Positions 38,220 to 47,247 of a stretch of DNA of 64,000 bases are shown one piece after another (the first letter of the stretch is position 1; the number at the start of each line of letters is the position of its first letter). This stretch comes from Variovorax davisae (GTDB taxonomy: Bacteria; Pseudomonadota; Gammaproteobacteria; Burkholderiales; Burkholderiaceae_C): contig NZ_JASZYS010000001.1 in NCBI RefSeq assembly GCF_030316845.1, positions 62,001 through 126,000 of the forward strand, read 5' to 3'. Made by a program: the position numbers and the translations under genes. The notes beneath the pieces are model-generated. The model had not been told where the DNA came from. It made no database searches and saw only the letters and a list, made by a program, of their open reading frames with translations.

Positions 38220-39787
38220 ACATGGACGACCGCACCCTGATCGACAGCCTGCGGCGCCAGCTGCGCGAGCGCCCCGACGCGCTGGCCTACCGCCGGGGCG
38301 AGCGCAAGCTCAGCTTCATCGACGTGGAACGCACCACCAACCGCATCGCCAACGCGCTGGCCGCCATGGGCGTGGGCCGCGACAGCCGGGTCGCGGTGCT
38401 CACCAAGCACCACATCGAGACCCTGCTGCTGACCCTGGCGGCCTGCAAGCTCGGCGCGGTCTGCATGCCGGTCAACTGGCGGCTGGCGGCACCCGAGATC
38501 GCCTACATCCTGAAGAACGGCGCGGCCCCTTTCCTGATGGCCGACCAGGCCTTCATCGCCACGGTGCAGGCCGCCGGACTCGACAGCGTCCGCACGCTGG
38601 TCTGCACCGAGCAGGCGCACGATGGCCTGCCTTCCTTCGAAGACTGGTATGCGGCCCACGGCGACAGCTTCACGGCGGTCGAGGCCGACACCCACGACGC
38701 CGCGCTGCAGCTCTATTCGTCGGGCACCACCGGCCTGCCCAAGGGCATCGTGCTGAGCCATGCCGGGCTGCTGTCGACCTCGCGCGTGGTCGCCAAGGAG
38801 TGGGCGTTCGACCAGCGCCACGTGCTCGGCAACCCGCTGCCGGTGTTCCACGTCGCCGGCATGACCATGCTGCTGCTGACGCTCTACACCGGCGGCCAGA
38901 CCAGCGCCTATTCGGAGTTCGATCCCGCCGGCTACATCCGCGCCATCGGCGAGCACGGCATCACCCACACCTTCATCGTGCCGGCGATGATCCTCTTCAT
39001 GCTGCAGTCGCCCGAGGTGAAGCACGGCGACTACGGCCGCCTGCAGCTGATCGCCTACGGCGGCTCGCCGGTCAGCGAGACCACCTTGCAGCAGGCCTTC
39101 GAGACCTTCGGCTGCCAGTTCCTGCAGGTCTACGGCCTGACCGAGGTGTCGGGCCCGGCCACCTTCCTGATGCCCGCGGACCATCGCGCGGGCGATGCCG
39201 AACGGCTGCGCTCGGCCGGGCGCCCGATCGGCGGCGGGCGCCTGCGCATCGTCGACCCGGTGACGCTGAAGGACCTGCCGGACGGCGAAGTCGGCGAGAT
39301 CTGGATCGAATCGGACCGCAACCTCAAGGAATACTGGCGCAACCCCGAAGCCACGGCCGCGGCCTACCCCGAAGGCCGCAACGCCAACGGCGGCTGGTTC
39401 CGCTCCGGCGACGGCGGCTACCTCAAGAACGGCTACCTCTACATCAACGACCGCATCAAGGACATGATCCTGTCGGGCGGCGAGAACATCTACCCGGCCG
39501 AGGTCGAGAACGTGCTGATGAAGCACCCGGCGGTGGCCGACGGCGCCGTCATCGGCGTGCCCGACCCCACCTGGGGCGAGGCCGTCAAGGCCTGCGTCGT
39601 GCCGCGTCCCGGCGTGGCCGTGACCGAGCGCGAGATCATCGATTTCATGCGCGCCAACCTGGCGCACTACAAGTGCCCCAAGTCGGTCGACCTCGTGACC
39701 GAGCTGCCGCGCAACCCGAGCGGCAAGGTGCTCAAGCGCCTGCTGCGCGAACCCTATTGGCGCGGCCAGTCGCGCGCCATCGGCTGA
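38216..39787 (+). CDS. Acyl-CoA synthetase (AMP-forming)
   Basis: A 523-residue ANL ligase: LYSSGTTGLPKGIVL, LQVYGLTEVSG, WFRSGDGGYLKNGY, DRIKDMILSGGENIYPAEVE and the C-terminal RNPSGKVLKRLLRE. It is the third CoA ligase of the window and groups by eye with medium-chain or aryl acid ligases. The ATG at 38216 overlaps the thiolase stop. It is followed by a binding-protein gene after 61 bp, joining activation to uptake. Confidence 0.88.
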   Translation: MNMDDRTLIDSLRRQLRERPDALAYRRGERKLSFIDVERTTNRIANALAAMGVGRDSRVAVLTKHHIETLLLTLAACKLGAVCMPVNWRLAAPEIAYILKNGAAPFLMADQAFIATVQAAGLDSVRTLVCTEQAHDGLPSFEDWYAAHGDSFTAVEADTHDAALQLYSSGTTGLPKGIVLSHAGLLSTSRVVAKEWAFDQRHVLGNPLPVFHVAGMTMLLLTLYTGGQTSAYSEFDPAGYIRAIGEHGITHTFIVPAMILFMLQSPEVKHGDYGRLQLIAYGGSPVSETTLQQAFETFGCQFLQVYGLTEVSGPATFLMPADHRAGDAERLRSAGRPIGGGRLRIVDPVTLKDLPDGEVGEIWIESDRNLKEYWRNPEATAAAYPEGRNANGGWFRSGDGGYLKNGYLYINDRIKDMILSGGENIYPAEVENVLMKHPAVADGAVIGVPDPTWGEAVKACVVPRPGVAVTEREIIDFMRANLAHYKCPKSVDLVTELPRNPSGKVLKRLLREPYWRGQSRAIG

Positions 39788-39848
39788 ATTTGCCAAACCG
39801 AGAAACGACCCGGCGAGGTCGTCCCGCCCATCCACCTGGAGACATGAC

Positions 39849-41048
39849 ATGCCTTTGAAGAAACTGATCGCCGCCGCCTTCGGCGCCCTTGCGCTGCTGG
39901 GCGCGGTGTCCATCGCGCAGGCGCAGGACAAGCCCATCAAGATCGCGCTGATCGCGAGCAAGACCGGCCCGTCCGAAGCCTATGCGCGCGACACCGAGCG
40001 CGGCCTGCGCCTGGGCCTCGAATACCTCACGCAGGGTTCGATGACCGTGCTCGGCCGCAAGATCGAGGTGATCGTCAAGGACGACCAGATGAAGCCCGAG
40101 CTGTCGAAGGCGATGCTCACCGAGGCCCTGTCCGACGACAAGGCCGACATCGCGGTCGGCACCTCGTGGTCGGGCGGCGCGCTGTCGATGGCGCCGGTGG
40201 CCGAGGAGTACAAGAAGGTGCTGATGGTCGAGCCGGCGATTGCCGATTCGCTCACCGGCTCGGCCTGGAACCGCTACCTGTTCCGCGCCAGCCGCAACTC
40301 CTTCCAGGACGCGCTGGCCAGCGCCGCCGGCCTGAAGGAGGGCGACAACCTGGCCTTCCTGGCGCCCGACTACGTCTACGGGCGCGACGGCGTCAAGGCC
40401 TTCAAGGACGCGATGGCCGCGACCCAGAGCAAGGCCAGGATCCTGCACGAGGAGTTCATCCCGCTGTCGACCACCGACTTCACGGCGCCGATGCAGCGCA
40501 TCTTCGACGGCATGAAGAACGCCACCGGCAAGAAGTACCTGGTCGTGATCTGGGGCGCGCCGAACCCGATCCGCAAGATCTCCGAGCTCAACCCGGGCCG
40601 CTACGGCATCGAGTTCCTGTCGATCGGCGGCGCCAACCTCGAGAACACCAAGCCCTGGAAGGGCCTGGACGTGAGCGGCGGCACCTTCTACTACTACGGC
40701 TTTCCGAAGAACCCGATGAACGACTGGCTGGTCACCGAGCACCAGAAGCGCTTCAAGATGCCGCCGGACCTGTTCACCGCGGGCGGCTTCGTCACGGCCA
40801 GCGCGATCATCGCGGGCCTCAAGAAGGCCGGCTCGGCCGACTCCGAGAAGCTGATCGCCGCCATGGAGGGCATGGACTTCGACACCCCCAAGGGCAAGAT
40901 GACGTTCCGCAAGGAAGACCACCAGGCGATGCAGGCGCAGTACCAGTTCAAGATGAAGAAGGCGCCCGCCAGCGAGTGGGACCTGCTCGAACTGGTGCGC
41001 GAAATCCCGGCGTCCGAGATGCCGGTTCCGATCACCGTGAAGCGCTGA
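39849..41048 (+). CDS. Liv-type ABC transporter substrate-binding protein
   Basis: A 399-residue periplasmic binding protein. The N-terminus MPLKKLIAAAFGALALLGA ending AQAQ is a Sec signal peptide (cleavage near residue 25). The mature part is a type 1 periplasmic binding fold and closely matches the Tat-exported paralogue at 17664 (shared KTGPxEAYA, GLEYLTxGSM, VKDDQ and REIPASE). It is the first gene of a complete Liv set: binding protein, LivG, LivF, LivH, LivM. The ligand is presumably a carboxylate handled by the neighbouring ligases. Confidence 0.92.
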   Translation: MPLKKLIAAAFGALALLGAVSIAQAQDKPIKIALIASKTGPSEAYARDTERGLRLGLEYLTQGSMTVLGRKIEVIVKDDQMKPELSKAMLTEALSDDKADIAVGTSWSGGALSMAPVAEEYKKVLMVEPAIADSLTGSAWNRYLFRASRNSFQDALASAAGLKEGDNLAFLAPDYVYGRDGVKAFKDAMAATQSKARILHEEFIPLSTTDFTAPMQRIFDGMKNATGKKYLVVIWGAPNPIRKISELNPGRYGIEFLSIGGANLENTKPWKGLDVSGGTFYYYGFPKNPMNDWLVTEHQKRFKMPPDLFTAGGFVTASAIIAGLKKAGSADSEKLIAAMEGMDFDTPKGKMTFRKEDHQAMQAQYQFKMKKAPASEWDLLELVREIPASEMPVPITVKR

Positions 41049-41050
41049 AC

Positions 41051-41848
41051 ATGGCGGCGCCCCGCGCGCCGGTGCTTTCCAGCACCGGGCTCAGCATCCA
41101 GTTCGGCGGCCACGTGGCGGTCAACGCGGTGACGACGCAGTTCGACGCCGGCAGCCTGACGGCCATCGTCGGCCCCAACGGGGCCGGCAAGACGACCTAC
41201 TTCAACCTGCTGTCGGGCCAGCTGCGCGCCAGCGCCGGCAGCGTGCATTTCAAGGGCGAGGACATCACGCGGCTCGGCGCCCCGCAGCGCACCAGCAAGG
41301 GCATCGGCCGCGCCTTCCAGCTGACCAACCTGTTCCCGAAGCTCTCGGTGCTCGAGAACGTGCGCCTGGCGGTGCAGAGCCGCCACAACGCCGGCTTCAA
41401 CATGCTGGCCGTGTGGCGCAGCCGCCGCGACCTGATCGACCAGGCGGCGCACTACGTGGCGCAGGTCGGGCTGGCGGCGCGCGCGGATGACGTCTCGGCC
41501 AAGCTGCCGCACGGCGACAAGCGCAAGCTGGAAGTCGCGATCCTGATGGCGCTGGAGCCCGAGATCCTGATGTTCGACGAGCCCACCGCGGGCATGAGCG
41601 TGGACGAGGTGCCGGTCATCCTCGAACTGATCGGCCGACTCAAGAAGCAGGGCGACAAGACGATCCTGCTGGTGGAGCACAAGATGGACGTGATTCATTC
41701 CCTGGCCGATCGCATCATCGTGCTGCACAACGGCCGGCTGGTGGCCGACGGCCTGCCGGCCGAGGTGATGGCCTCGCCGATCGTGCAGGAGGCCTACCTG
41801 GGCAAGCGCAGCGCGCCGCGGGCGGCGAAGGCGGTGGCCCATGCCTGA
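41051..41848 (+). CDS. livG: ABC transporter ATP-binding protein LivG
   Basis: A 265-residue ATPase subunit: Walker A GPNGAGKTTYF, Walker B ILMFDEPTAGMS. The signature region reads KLPHGDKRKLE in place of LSGGQ, a variant common in this family. The LTNLFPKLSVLENV block is typical of LivG. It begins two bases after the binding-protein stop and overlaps livF by eight bases. Confidence 0.91.
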   Translation: MAAPRAPVLSSTGLSIQFGGHVAVNAVTTQFDAGSLTAIVGPNGAGKTTYFNLLSGQLRASAGSVHFKGEDITRLGAPQRTSKGIGRAFQLTNLFPKLSVLENVRLAVQSRHNAGFNMLAVWRSRRDLIDQAAHYVAQVGLAARADDVSAKLPHGDKRKLEVAILMALEPEILMFDEPTAGMSVDEVPVILELIGRLKKQGDKTILLVEHKMDVIHSLADRIIVLHNGRLVADGLPAEVMASPIVQEAYLGKRSAPRAAKAVAHA

Positions 41849-42587
41849 GCAGCACAACGACGCGGGCGGCCTGCTGCTGACGCTCGCCGGCGTCCACACC
41901 CACATCGGCGAATACCACATCCTGCAGGGTGTCGACCTGCAGGTGCCGCGCTCGGGCCTCACGGTGCTGCTGGGCCGCAACGGCGCCGGCAAGAGCACCA
42001 CGCTGCGCACCATCATGGGCCTGTGGCACGCCAGCGCCGGGCGTATCGTGTTCGACGGCCAGGACATCACGGCGGCCGAGACGCCCGCGATCTCGCGCAG
42101 CGGCATCGCCTTCGTGCCCGAGGACATGGGCATCTTCTCGGGCCTCACGGTGCAGGAGAACCTGCGCCTGGCGGCCATCGGCGGCGCCTTCGACGACGAG
42201 CGGCTCGAATGGATCTTCTCGCTGTTCCCGGCCCTTAAGCGCTTCTGGCTGCGGCCGGGCGGCACGCTGTCGGGCGGCCAGAAGCAGATGGTCGCGATCG
42301 CCCGCGCCATCATCGAGCCGCGCAAGCTGCTGCTGATCGACGAGCCGACCAAGGGCCTCGCGCCCTCGATCGTCGACAACCTGGCGCAGGCCTTCGAGGA
42401 ACTGAAGGCGCGCGACACCACCATCCTGCTGGTCGAACAGAACTTCAACTTCGTGCGCTCGCTCGGTGACCACGTGGCGGTGATGGACGACGGGCGCATG
42501 GTGCACAGCGGGTCGATGGAAGAACTGTCCGAGGACGAAGGCCTGCAGGCGCGCCTGCTCGGCCTGCATGCAGGAGCCGTGCATTGA
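41841..42587 (+). CDS. livF: ABC transporter ATP-binding protein LivF
   Basis: A 248-residue ATPase subunit with Walker A GRNGAGKSTTL, PEDMGIFSGLTVQENL, the signature LSGGQKQM and Walker B LLLIDEPTKGLAP. It pairs with the LivG encoded immediately upstream to power the LivHM channel. Its stop overlaps the unusual TTG start of livH. Confidence 0.91.
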   Translation: MPEQHNDAGGLLLTLAGVHTHIGEYHILQGVDLQVPRSGLTVLLGRNGAGKSTTLRTIMGLWHASAGRIVFDGQDITAAETPAISRSGIAFVPEDMGIFSGLTVQENLRLAAIGGAFDDERLEWIFSLFPALKRFWLRPGGTLSGGQKQMVAIARAIIEPRKLLLIDEPTKGLAPSIVDNLAQAFEELKARDTTILLVEQNFNFVRSLGDHVAVMDDGRMVHSGSMEELSEDEGLQARLLGLHAGAVH

Positions 42588-43639
42588 ACGCCGCCACCCA
42601 CCCCATCCCCCCGCCGGCCGCCGAAGGCGCGCCCGCGCCCGAAGCGCTGGAGGCGCTGCCGGGCCGCCGGCGCGACCTCGTGCCCGGCCTGCTGATCCTC
42701 GCCTTCATCGGCCTGGCGCTGCCGGTCATCGGCAGCTTCCCGACCTGGGTCACGCTGACCGTCGCCGCGCTCGCGATGGGCATGATGCTGTTCATCATGG
42801 CCAGCGGCCTGACCCTGGTGTTCGGCCTGATGGACGTGATGAACCTCGGCCACGCCGCCTTCGTCGCGGTCGGCGCCTACACCGCCACGCTGCTGGTCGG
42901 GCCGCTCAAGGGGTTGCTCGAATCCGAGTCGGTCTGGGCCAGCCTGGCGGCCATCGCGGCGGTGATCCTGCTCTCGATGGGGGTGACGGCGGCGCTCGGC
43001 TGGGTCTACGAGCGGCTGTTCGTGCGGCCGGTCTATGGCGACCATCTGAAGCAGATCCTGATCACCATCGGCGCGATGATCATCATCGAGCAGATCGTGC
43101 TGGTGCTGTTCGGCGCCAACCAGATGATGCTGCCCATGCCCGAGGCGCTGCGCGGCTCGCTGCTGCTCGGCGACGTCGCGATCGAGCGCTACCGGCTGGT
43201 GGCGGTGGCGGTGGGGCTGGTGGTGTATGCCGGGCTCACGCTGCTGCTGACGCGCACGCGGGTCGGCCTGCTGATCCGCGCCGGGGTCGAGAACCGCTCG
43301 ATGGTCGAGGCCCTGGGCTACCGCATCCGCAACATCTTCATCGCGGTCTTCGTCGGCGGCTCGGCGCTGGCCGGCCTGGGCGGCGTGATGTGGGGCTTCT
43401 ACCGCGAGCAGTTCACCGTGGCCATCGGCGCCGAGGTGCTGGTGCAGATGCTGATCATCGTCATCATCGGCGGGCTCGGCTCGGTCACCGGCTGCTTCGC
43501 CGGCGCGATGCTGATCGCGCTCAGCACCAACTACGTGAGCTTCCTGCTGCCCGACATGGCACTGGTCTCCAACATCCTCGTGATGATGGTGGTGCTGCTG
43601 TGGCGGCCGCAGGGGCTCTATCCGGTCAACAAGCACTAG
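42584..43639 (+). CDS. livH: ABC transporter permease LivH
   Basis: A 351-residue inner-membrane permease with about eight hydrophobic segments; TLVFGLMDVMNLGHAAF is the family hallmark. An extended Pro/Ala-rich cytoplasmic N-terminus (~35 residues) precedes the first segment. The start is taken as TTG at 42584 because it forms a TTGA overlap with livF, has AGGAG a few bases upstream, and no ATG occurs before the first membrane segment. Confidence 0.9.
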   Translation: MNAATHPIPPPAAEGAPAPEALEALPGRRRDLVPGLLILAFIGLALPVIGSFPTWVTLTVAALAMGMMLFIMASGLTLVFGLMDVMNLGHAAFVAVGAYTATLLVGPLKGLLESESVWASLAAIAAVILLSMGVTAALGWVYERLFVRPVYGDHLKQILITIGAMIIIEQIVLVLFGANQMMLPMPEALRGSLLLGDVAIERYRLVAVAVGLVVYAGLTLLLTRTRVGLLIRAGVENRSMVEALGYRIRNIFIAVFVGGSALAGLGGVMWGFYREQFTVAIGAEVLVQMLIIVIIGGLGSVTGCFAGAMLIALSTNYVSFLLPDMALVSNILVMMVVLLWRPQGLYPVNKH

Positions 43640-43648
43640 GCGGGCGCC

Positions 43649-44719
43649 ATGTTCAATTCGATCCTTTCGGGCGACCTGCCGCGCAGTCGCTGGCTCACGG
43701 CGCTGCTGGTGCTGGTGGTGGCGTACCTCGCCACCGCGCCCTTCCTGTTCTCGGGCGCCCGCTCGCTCAACGTGGCGGCGACCATCTGCGTCTTCGTGGT
43801 GCTGGTGGCTTCCTTCGACCTGCTGCTGGGCTACTGCGGCGTGGTGTCGTTCGCCCACGCGATGTTCTACGGCATCGGCGCCTACGGCGTCGCGATCGCG
43901 ATGTACAAGCTCGGGCCGACCTGGAGCGCGATGGGGGTCGGCGCGCTGTCGGGACTGGGCCTCTCGCTGGTGCTGTCGCTGCTGATCGCGCTGGTGTCGC
44001 TGCGTGTGAAGGCGATCTTCTACACGATGATGACGCTGGCCGTGGCCGCGGCCTTCGGTGCCCTGGTCACGCGCATGAGCGGCCTGACCGGCGGCGACGA
44101 CGGCCGCACCTTCAAGCTGCCCGAGTCGCTGTCGCCGGGCTTCCGCCTGTTCGAGAACGACATCCTCGGCACCACGGTCAACGGCAAGGTGCTGGCGTAC
44201 TACCTGGTCTTCGCGAGCGCCGTGCTGCTGTTCCTGCTGATGCTGCGGGTGGTCAATTCGCGCTTCGGCCGCGTGCTGGAGGCCATCCGCGAGAACGAGT
44301 TCCGCGCCGAGGCGATCGGCTACCGCACGCTCTACTACCGCGTGGCGATCAACTGCCTGGCGGCCGCGCTGGCCACCTGCGCCGGCATCCTGATGGCGCT
44401 GTGGCTGCGCTACGTCGGGCCGCAGACCACTGTCGGCTTCAACGTGATGCTCAACATCCTGCTGATGGCGGTGATCGGCGGCCTCGGCACGGTCTACGGC
44501 TCGGTGGTCGGGGTGGCGCTGTTCGTGGTGGCCGAGAACTACCTGCAGAGCCTGATGGGCGGCATGAGCAGTTCGCTCGGCGGGGTGCCGCTGCTGGCCG
44601 CGCTGTTCCATCCCGACCGCTGGCTGCTGTGGTTCGGCACGGTCTTCGTGCTGTCGGTGTACTTCTTTCCGAGCGGCATCGTCGGCAAGCTGCGGGCGTC
44701 CAACAGGGAGGCGACATGA
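43649..44719 (+). CDS. livM: ABC transporter permease LivM
   Basis: A 356-residue permease, with SFDLLLGYCGVVSFAHAMFYGIGAY as the split hallmark (LLGYCGVVSFAHAMFYG) and EAIRENEFRAEAIGY, the cytoplasmic loop that contacts the ATPases. It completes the transporter. Unlike the fused version at the left edge of the window, it has no ATPase domain. The next gene overlaps by four bases. Confidence 0.91.
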   Translation: MFNSILSGDLPRSRWLTALLVLVVAYLATAPFLFSGARSLNVAATICVFVVLVASFDLLLGYCGVVSFAHAMFYGIGAYGVAIAMYKLGPTWSAMGVGALSGLGLSLVLSLLIALVSLRVKAIFYTMMTLAVAAAFGALVTRMSGLTGGDDGRTFKLPESLSPGFRLFENDILGTTVNGKVLAYYLVFASAVLLFLLMLRVVNSRFGRVLEAIRENEFRAEAIGYRTLYYRVAINCLAAALATCAGILMALWLRYVGPQTTVGFNVMLNILLMAVIGGLGTVYGSVVGVALFVVAENYLQSLMGGMSSSLGGVPLLAALFHPDRWLLWFGTVFVLSVYFFPSGIVGKLRASNREAT

Positions 44720-45486
44720 ATCCGCCGGTGGTCCTGGTCAGCGTGCAGGGCGCGGTCCAGGTCATCACGATCAACCGGCCAGCGGTGCGCAACGCGATCA
44801 ACAAGGAGGTCGCGGTCGCGCTGGCGGCGGCCCTGGTCGAACTCGATGCGCGGCCCGAACTGCATGTCGGCATCCTCACCGGCGCCGCAGGCAACTTCTG
44901 CGCCGGCATGGACCTGAAGGCCTTCGCGGCCGGCGGCGACGAGCCGATCGTCGAGGGACGGGGCTTCGCCGGGATGTGCGAAGCGCCGCCCGCCAAGCCG
45001 TTGATCGCGGCGGTGGAGGGCCATGCGGTGGCCGGCGGCTTCGAGATCGCGCTGGCCTGCGACCTGATCGTGGCGGCGCGCGGCGCCAGCTTCGGCCTGC
45101 CCGAGGTCAAGCGCGGGCTGGTCGCGTCGTCCGGCGGCCTGATGCGGCTGCCGCACTGCGTCTCGCGCAACCTCGCCATGGAACTGGCGATCATCGGCGA
45201 CCCGATCACGGCCGAGCAGGCGGCCGCCTGCGGGCTGGTCAACCGGCTGGTCGAGAACGGGGGCGCGCTCGACGCGGCGCTCGAACTCGCCCGCCGCATC
45301 GATGCCAACGCGCCGCTGGCGGTGGCGGCCAGCAAGCAGATCGTGGATGCTTCGCGCACCTGGACCGACGACGAGATGTTCGAGCGCCAGCGGCCGCTGG
45401 CGCGCAAGGTCAATGGCTCGTCGGATGCGCGGGAAGGCGCGACGGCCTTTGCGCAGAAGCGCGCGGCGGTCTGGCAGGGGCGCTGA
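44716..45486 (+). CDS. Enoyl-CoA hydratase/isomerase family protein
   Basis: A 256-residue crotonase: NFCAGMDLKAF and GHAVAGGFEIALACDL form the oxyanion hole, GLPEVKRGLVASSGG follows. It resembles the crotonase-family members in carnitine and branched-acid clusters. The ATG at 44716 has GGGAG upstream and overlaps the livM stop. It is the last gene of the transporter operon and is convergent with the GntR gene. Confidence 0.88.
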   Translation: MNPPVVLVSVQGAVQVITINRPAVRNAINKEVAVALAAALVELDARPELHVGILTGAAGNFCAGMDLKAFAAGGDEPIVEGRGFAGMCEAPPAKPLIAAVEGHAVAGGFEIALACDLIVAARGASFGLPEVKRGLVASSGGLMRLPHCVSRNLAMELAIIGDPITAEQAAACGLVNRLVENGGALDAALELARRIDANAPLAVAASKQIVDASRTWTDDEMFERQRPLARKVNGSSDAREGATAFAQKRAAVWQGR

Positions 45487-45496
45487 CGGCCCGCCT

Positions 45497-46195
45497 TCAG
45501 AGCAGCGAGAAACTGCTCATCCGCGGCAGCGTCCGCTCGCCGCTCTTCTGCAGATGGCGCCGCATGCGGCTCTCCGCCTTGGCCTCGTCGCCCTCGAGGA
45601 TGGCTTCGGTGATGGCGCGGTACTCGGCCACCATCGCCTTGAGGTCGGCGGTGGTCAGCGAGTGATAGAACTGGGCCCGGAACAGATGCGCCCGTGCCTG
45701 CGGCAGCACGCGGTTCAGCTCGCTGCTGTCGGCGATCTCGAACATCACCTTGTAGTAGTTGGCGCGTTCGTCGAGCACGCGGTCCAGCCCCTCGGGCGTG
45801 CGGGCGCTGACCAGCTTCTGCGCTGCCGCCTCGAAGCGCTTCGCATTGCCCTCGCGGTGGATGTTGGCGGCCGCCAGCCGGGCGGCCAGGCCCGACAGCA
45901 CCTCCAGCACGCCGAGCAGGCTGGCCGCATCCTCGCGCGTCAGCGAGCGGATCACGGCGCCGCGGTGCGGCGTCAGGTCGACCACGCCGCTCGACGCCAG
46001 GATGCGCAGCGCCTCGCGCACCGTGCTGCGGCTGACGCCGAGGTCGCGCGTGAGGTCGGCCTCGACCAGCCGCTGGCCCACCGTGAAGCGGCGCATCAGG
46101 ATGCCCTTGCTGATGGCGTCGGCCACGCGGTCGGGCGTGCTGCGCGGGTGGCGCGTCTCGGGGGTCTTGGACGCAGCGGTCTTGGTGGTGGTCAT
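45497..46195 (-). CDS. GntR family transcriptional regulator (FadR/FCD subfamily)
   Basis: A 232-residue regulator. The winged helix-turn-helix (residues ~22-88) has LVEADLTRDLGVSRSTVREALRIL split as DLGVSRSTVREALRIL. The C-terminal FCD ligand domain (~95-220) binds acids or acyl-CoA in this family. A near-palindromic operator, ATTGTCAGGCAAT, lies 44 bp upstream of its start (46239-46251), suggesting autoregulation; a perfect copy precedes the kinase gene at 47248. Its location at the edge of a transporter operon suggests it senses a pathway intermediate. Confidence 0.9.
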   Translation of the reverse strand: MTTTKTAASKTPETRHPRSTPDRVADAISKGILMRRFTVGQRLVEADLTRDLGVSRSTVREALRILASSGVVDLTPHRGAVIRSLTREDAASLLGVLEVLSGLAARLAAANIHREGNAKRFEAAAQKLVSARTPEGLDRVLDERANYYKVMFEIADSSELNRVLPQARAHLFRAQFYHSLTTADLKAMVAEYRAITEAILEGDEAKAESRMRRHLQKSGERTLPRMSSFSLL

Positions 46196-46238
46196 GCGAA
46201 TTCGCGCGCTCGGGCAAAGACCCGAAATTGTTGACGTG

Positions 46239-46251
46239 ATTGTCAGGCAAT
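46239..46251. promoter_or_regulatory. GntR operator, near-palindrome
   Basis: ATTGTCAGGCAAT, one mismatch from the perfect palindrome at 47199. It fits the TNGTNNNACNA pattern of FCD-type GntR regulators except at one position. It lies between gntR (leftward) and the crotonase gene (rightward). Confidence 0.6.
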
Positions 46252-46306
46252 TTTGCAGCCCCGAATCGCTCCGGCATCGGGTCCAACCCTTGAAAGCCCA
46301 AACTCG

Positions 46307-46349
46307 CAGCGAGTTGGCACAAGACGGGTGCCGGGGCCTTGCCTACGCT
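46307..46349 (+). promoter_or_regulatory. Shared-motif promoter of the crotonase gene (46393)
   Basis: CAGCGAGTTGGCACAAGAC (46307-46325), an 18-bp spacer, then TACGCT (46344-46349). The motif ends 67 bp before the ATG at 46393. The GntR operator lies 55 bp further upstream, so both regulators may act here. Confidence 0.65.
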
Positions 46350-46392
46350 CGGCCATCGCTGCCAAGGGGCTGTGTTTTCACCGAGGTTCTGG

Positions 46393-47178
46393 ATGTCCGA
46401 CTCCGTACTGCTGGAGCGTGCAGGCGCCGTCGCACTGCTCACGCTCAACCGGCCCGAACGGGCCAATGTGCTCGATCTCGAGACCGGCCAGGCGCTGGTC
46501 GACTGCATCCAGCGGCTGGCCGCCGACACCGGCGTGCGCGCGGTGCTGCTGCGGGCCCGCGGCCGGCAGTTCTGCGCCGGCGGCAACATCGCCGACTTCG
46601 TCGCATCGCGAGACGACCTGGCCGGGCTGCTCGATCGCACGATCCCGCCGCTGCACCGTGCGATCCATGCGCTGGCGACCTTGCCGGTGCCGGTGGTCAG
46701 TGCGCTCAACGGGCCGGTCGGCGGCGGCGGCATCGGCCTCGCGCTGTGTGCCGACATCGTGCTGGCGGCCGAGTCGATGAAGCTGCGCGGCGGCTATTCG
46801 GCCATCGGCCTGACGCCGGACGCCGGTTCGTCCTGGCTGCTGGCGCGCCGGGTCGGCGCCGCGCGCGCCAAGGAAATCTTCCTGACCAACGAGCCGCTGA
46901 GCGCGCGCGAATGCCTGGCGATCGGCGCGGTGTCGCGCGTGGTGGCGGACGATGCCCTCGAGGCCCACGCCCTGGCGCTGGTGGAGGCATTGGCCGCGGG
47001 CGCCACCGCCGCGCTGGGGCGGACCAAGGCGCTGCTCGACGGCGTGGCCGGCCGTTCGCTCGAAGCCCAACTGCATGTCGAACATCGCGGCATGGTCGCC
47101 TCGGGGGCGACCGCCGACGCGGCCGAGGGCGTCACGGCCTTCCTAGAGAAACGAAAACCGTGCTTTATCGGGCGATAG
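46393..47178 (+). CDS. Enoyl-CoA hydratase/isomerase family protein
   Basis: A 261-residue crotonase with RQFCAGGNIADF and NGPVGGGGIGLALCADIVLA. The acidic residue of the usual GLPE block is replaced in GGYSAIGLTPDAGSSWLLAR, where Asp may serve instead; this type resembles PaaG-like isomerases. I chose the ATG at 46393 because GAGG lies before it; the ATG at 46339 lies upstream of the -10 and is rejected. It is the first gene after the divergent gntR. Confidence 0.87.
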   Translation: MSDSVLLERAGAVALLTLNRPERANVLDLETGQALVDCIQRLAADTGVRAVLLRARGRQFCAGGNIADFVASRDDLAGLLDRTIPPLHRAIHALATLPVPVVSALNGPVGGGGIGLALCADIVLAAESMKLRGGYSAIGLTPDAGSSWLLARRVGAARAKEIFLTNEPLSARECLAIGAVSRVVADDALEAHALALVEALAAGATAALGRTKALLDGVAGRSLEAQLHVEHRGMVASGATADAAEGVTAFLEKRKPCFIGR

Positions 47179-47198
47179 TGTCGGACAAACCCTGATGT

Positions 47199-47211
47199 AT
47201 TGTCAGACAAT
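47199..47211. promoter_or_regulatory. GntR operator, perfect palindrome
   Basis: ATTGTCAGACAAT is a perfect palindrome around a central A and contains TTGTCAGACAA, an exact TNGTNNNACNA match for FCD-type GntR proteins. It lies 36 bp before the GTG of the kinase gene and could overlap a -10 element (TATTGT, 47198-47203), which suits repression. A partial copy, GTGTCGGACAA, lies just upstream (47178-47188). Confidence 0.72.
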
Positions 47212-47247
47212 GTGGCCTACCATGGGCCGCATGCAAGGACTTGCCCA

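Noticed and set aside
40694..44611. A 1305-codon minus-strand open frame opposite the Liv operon
   Set aside because: It is the antisense shadow of high-GC genes: His/Arg/Gln-rich, no domain, no ribosome site, and opposed by five genes with intact motifs.
46307..46349. Sigma-54 promoter reading of TTGGCAC before the crotonase gene
   Set aside because: The GG-to-GC spacing is 12 rather than 10 and other copies of the motif do not keep GG/GC, whereas the sigma-70-like -10 spacing holds in all nine.
47200..47247. Upstream TTG start for the second kinase gene
   Set aside because: It falls inside the GntR palindrome; the GTG at 47248 has a ribosome site and gives the normal length.
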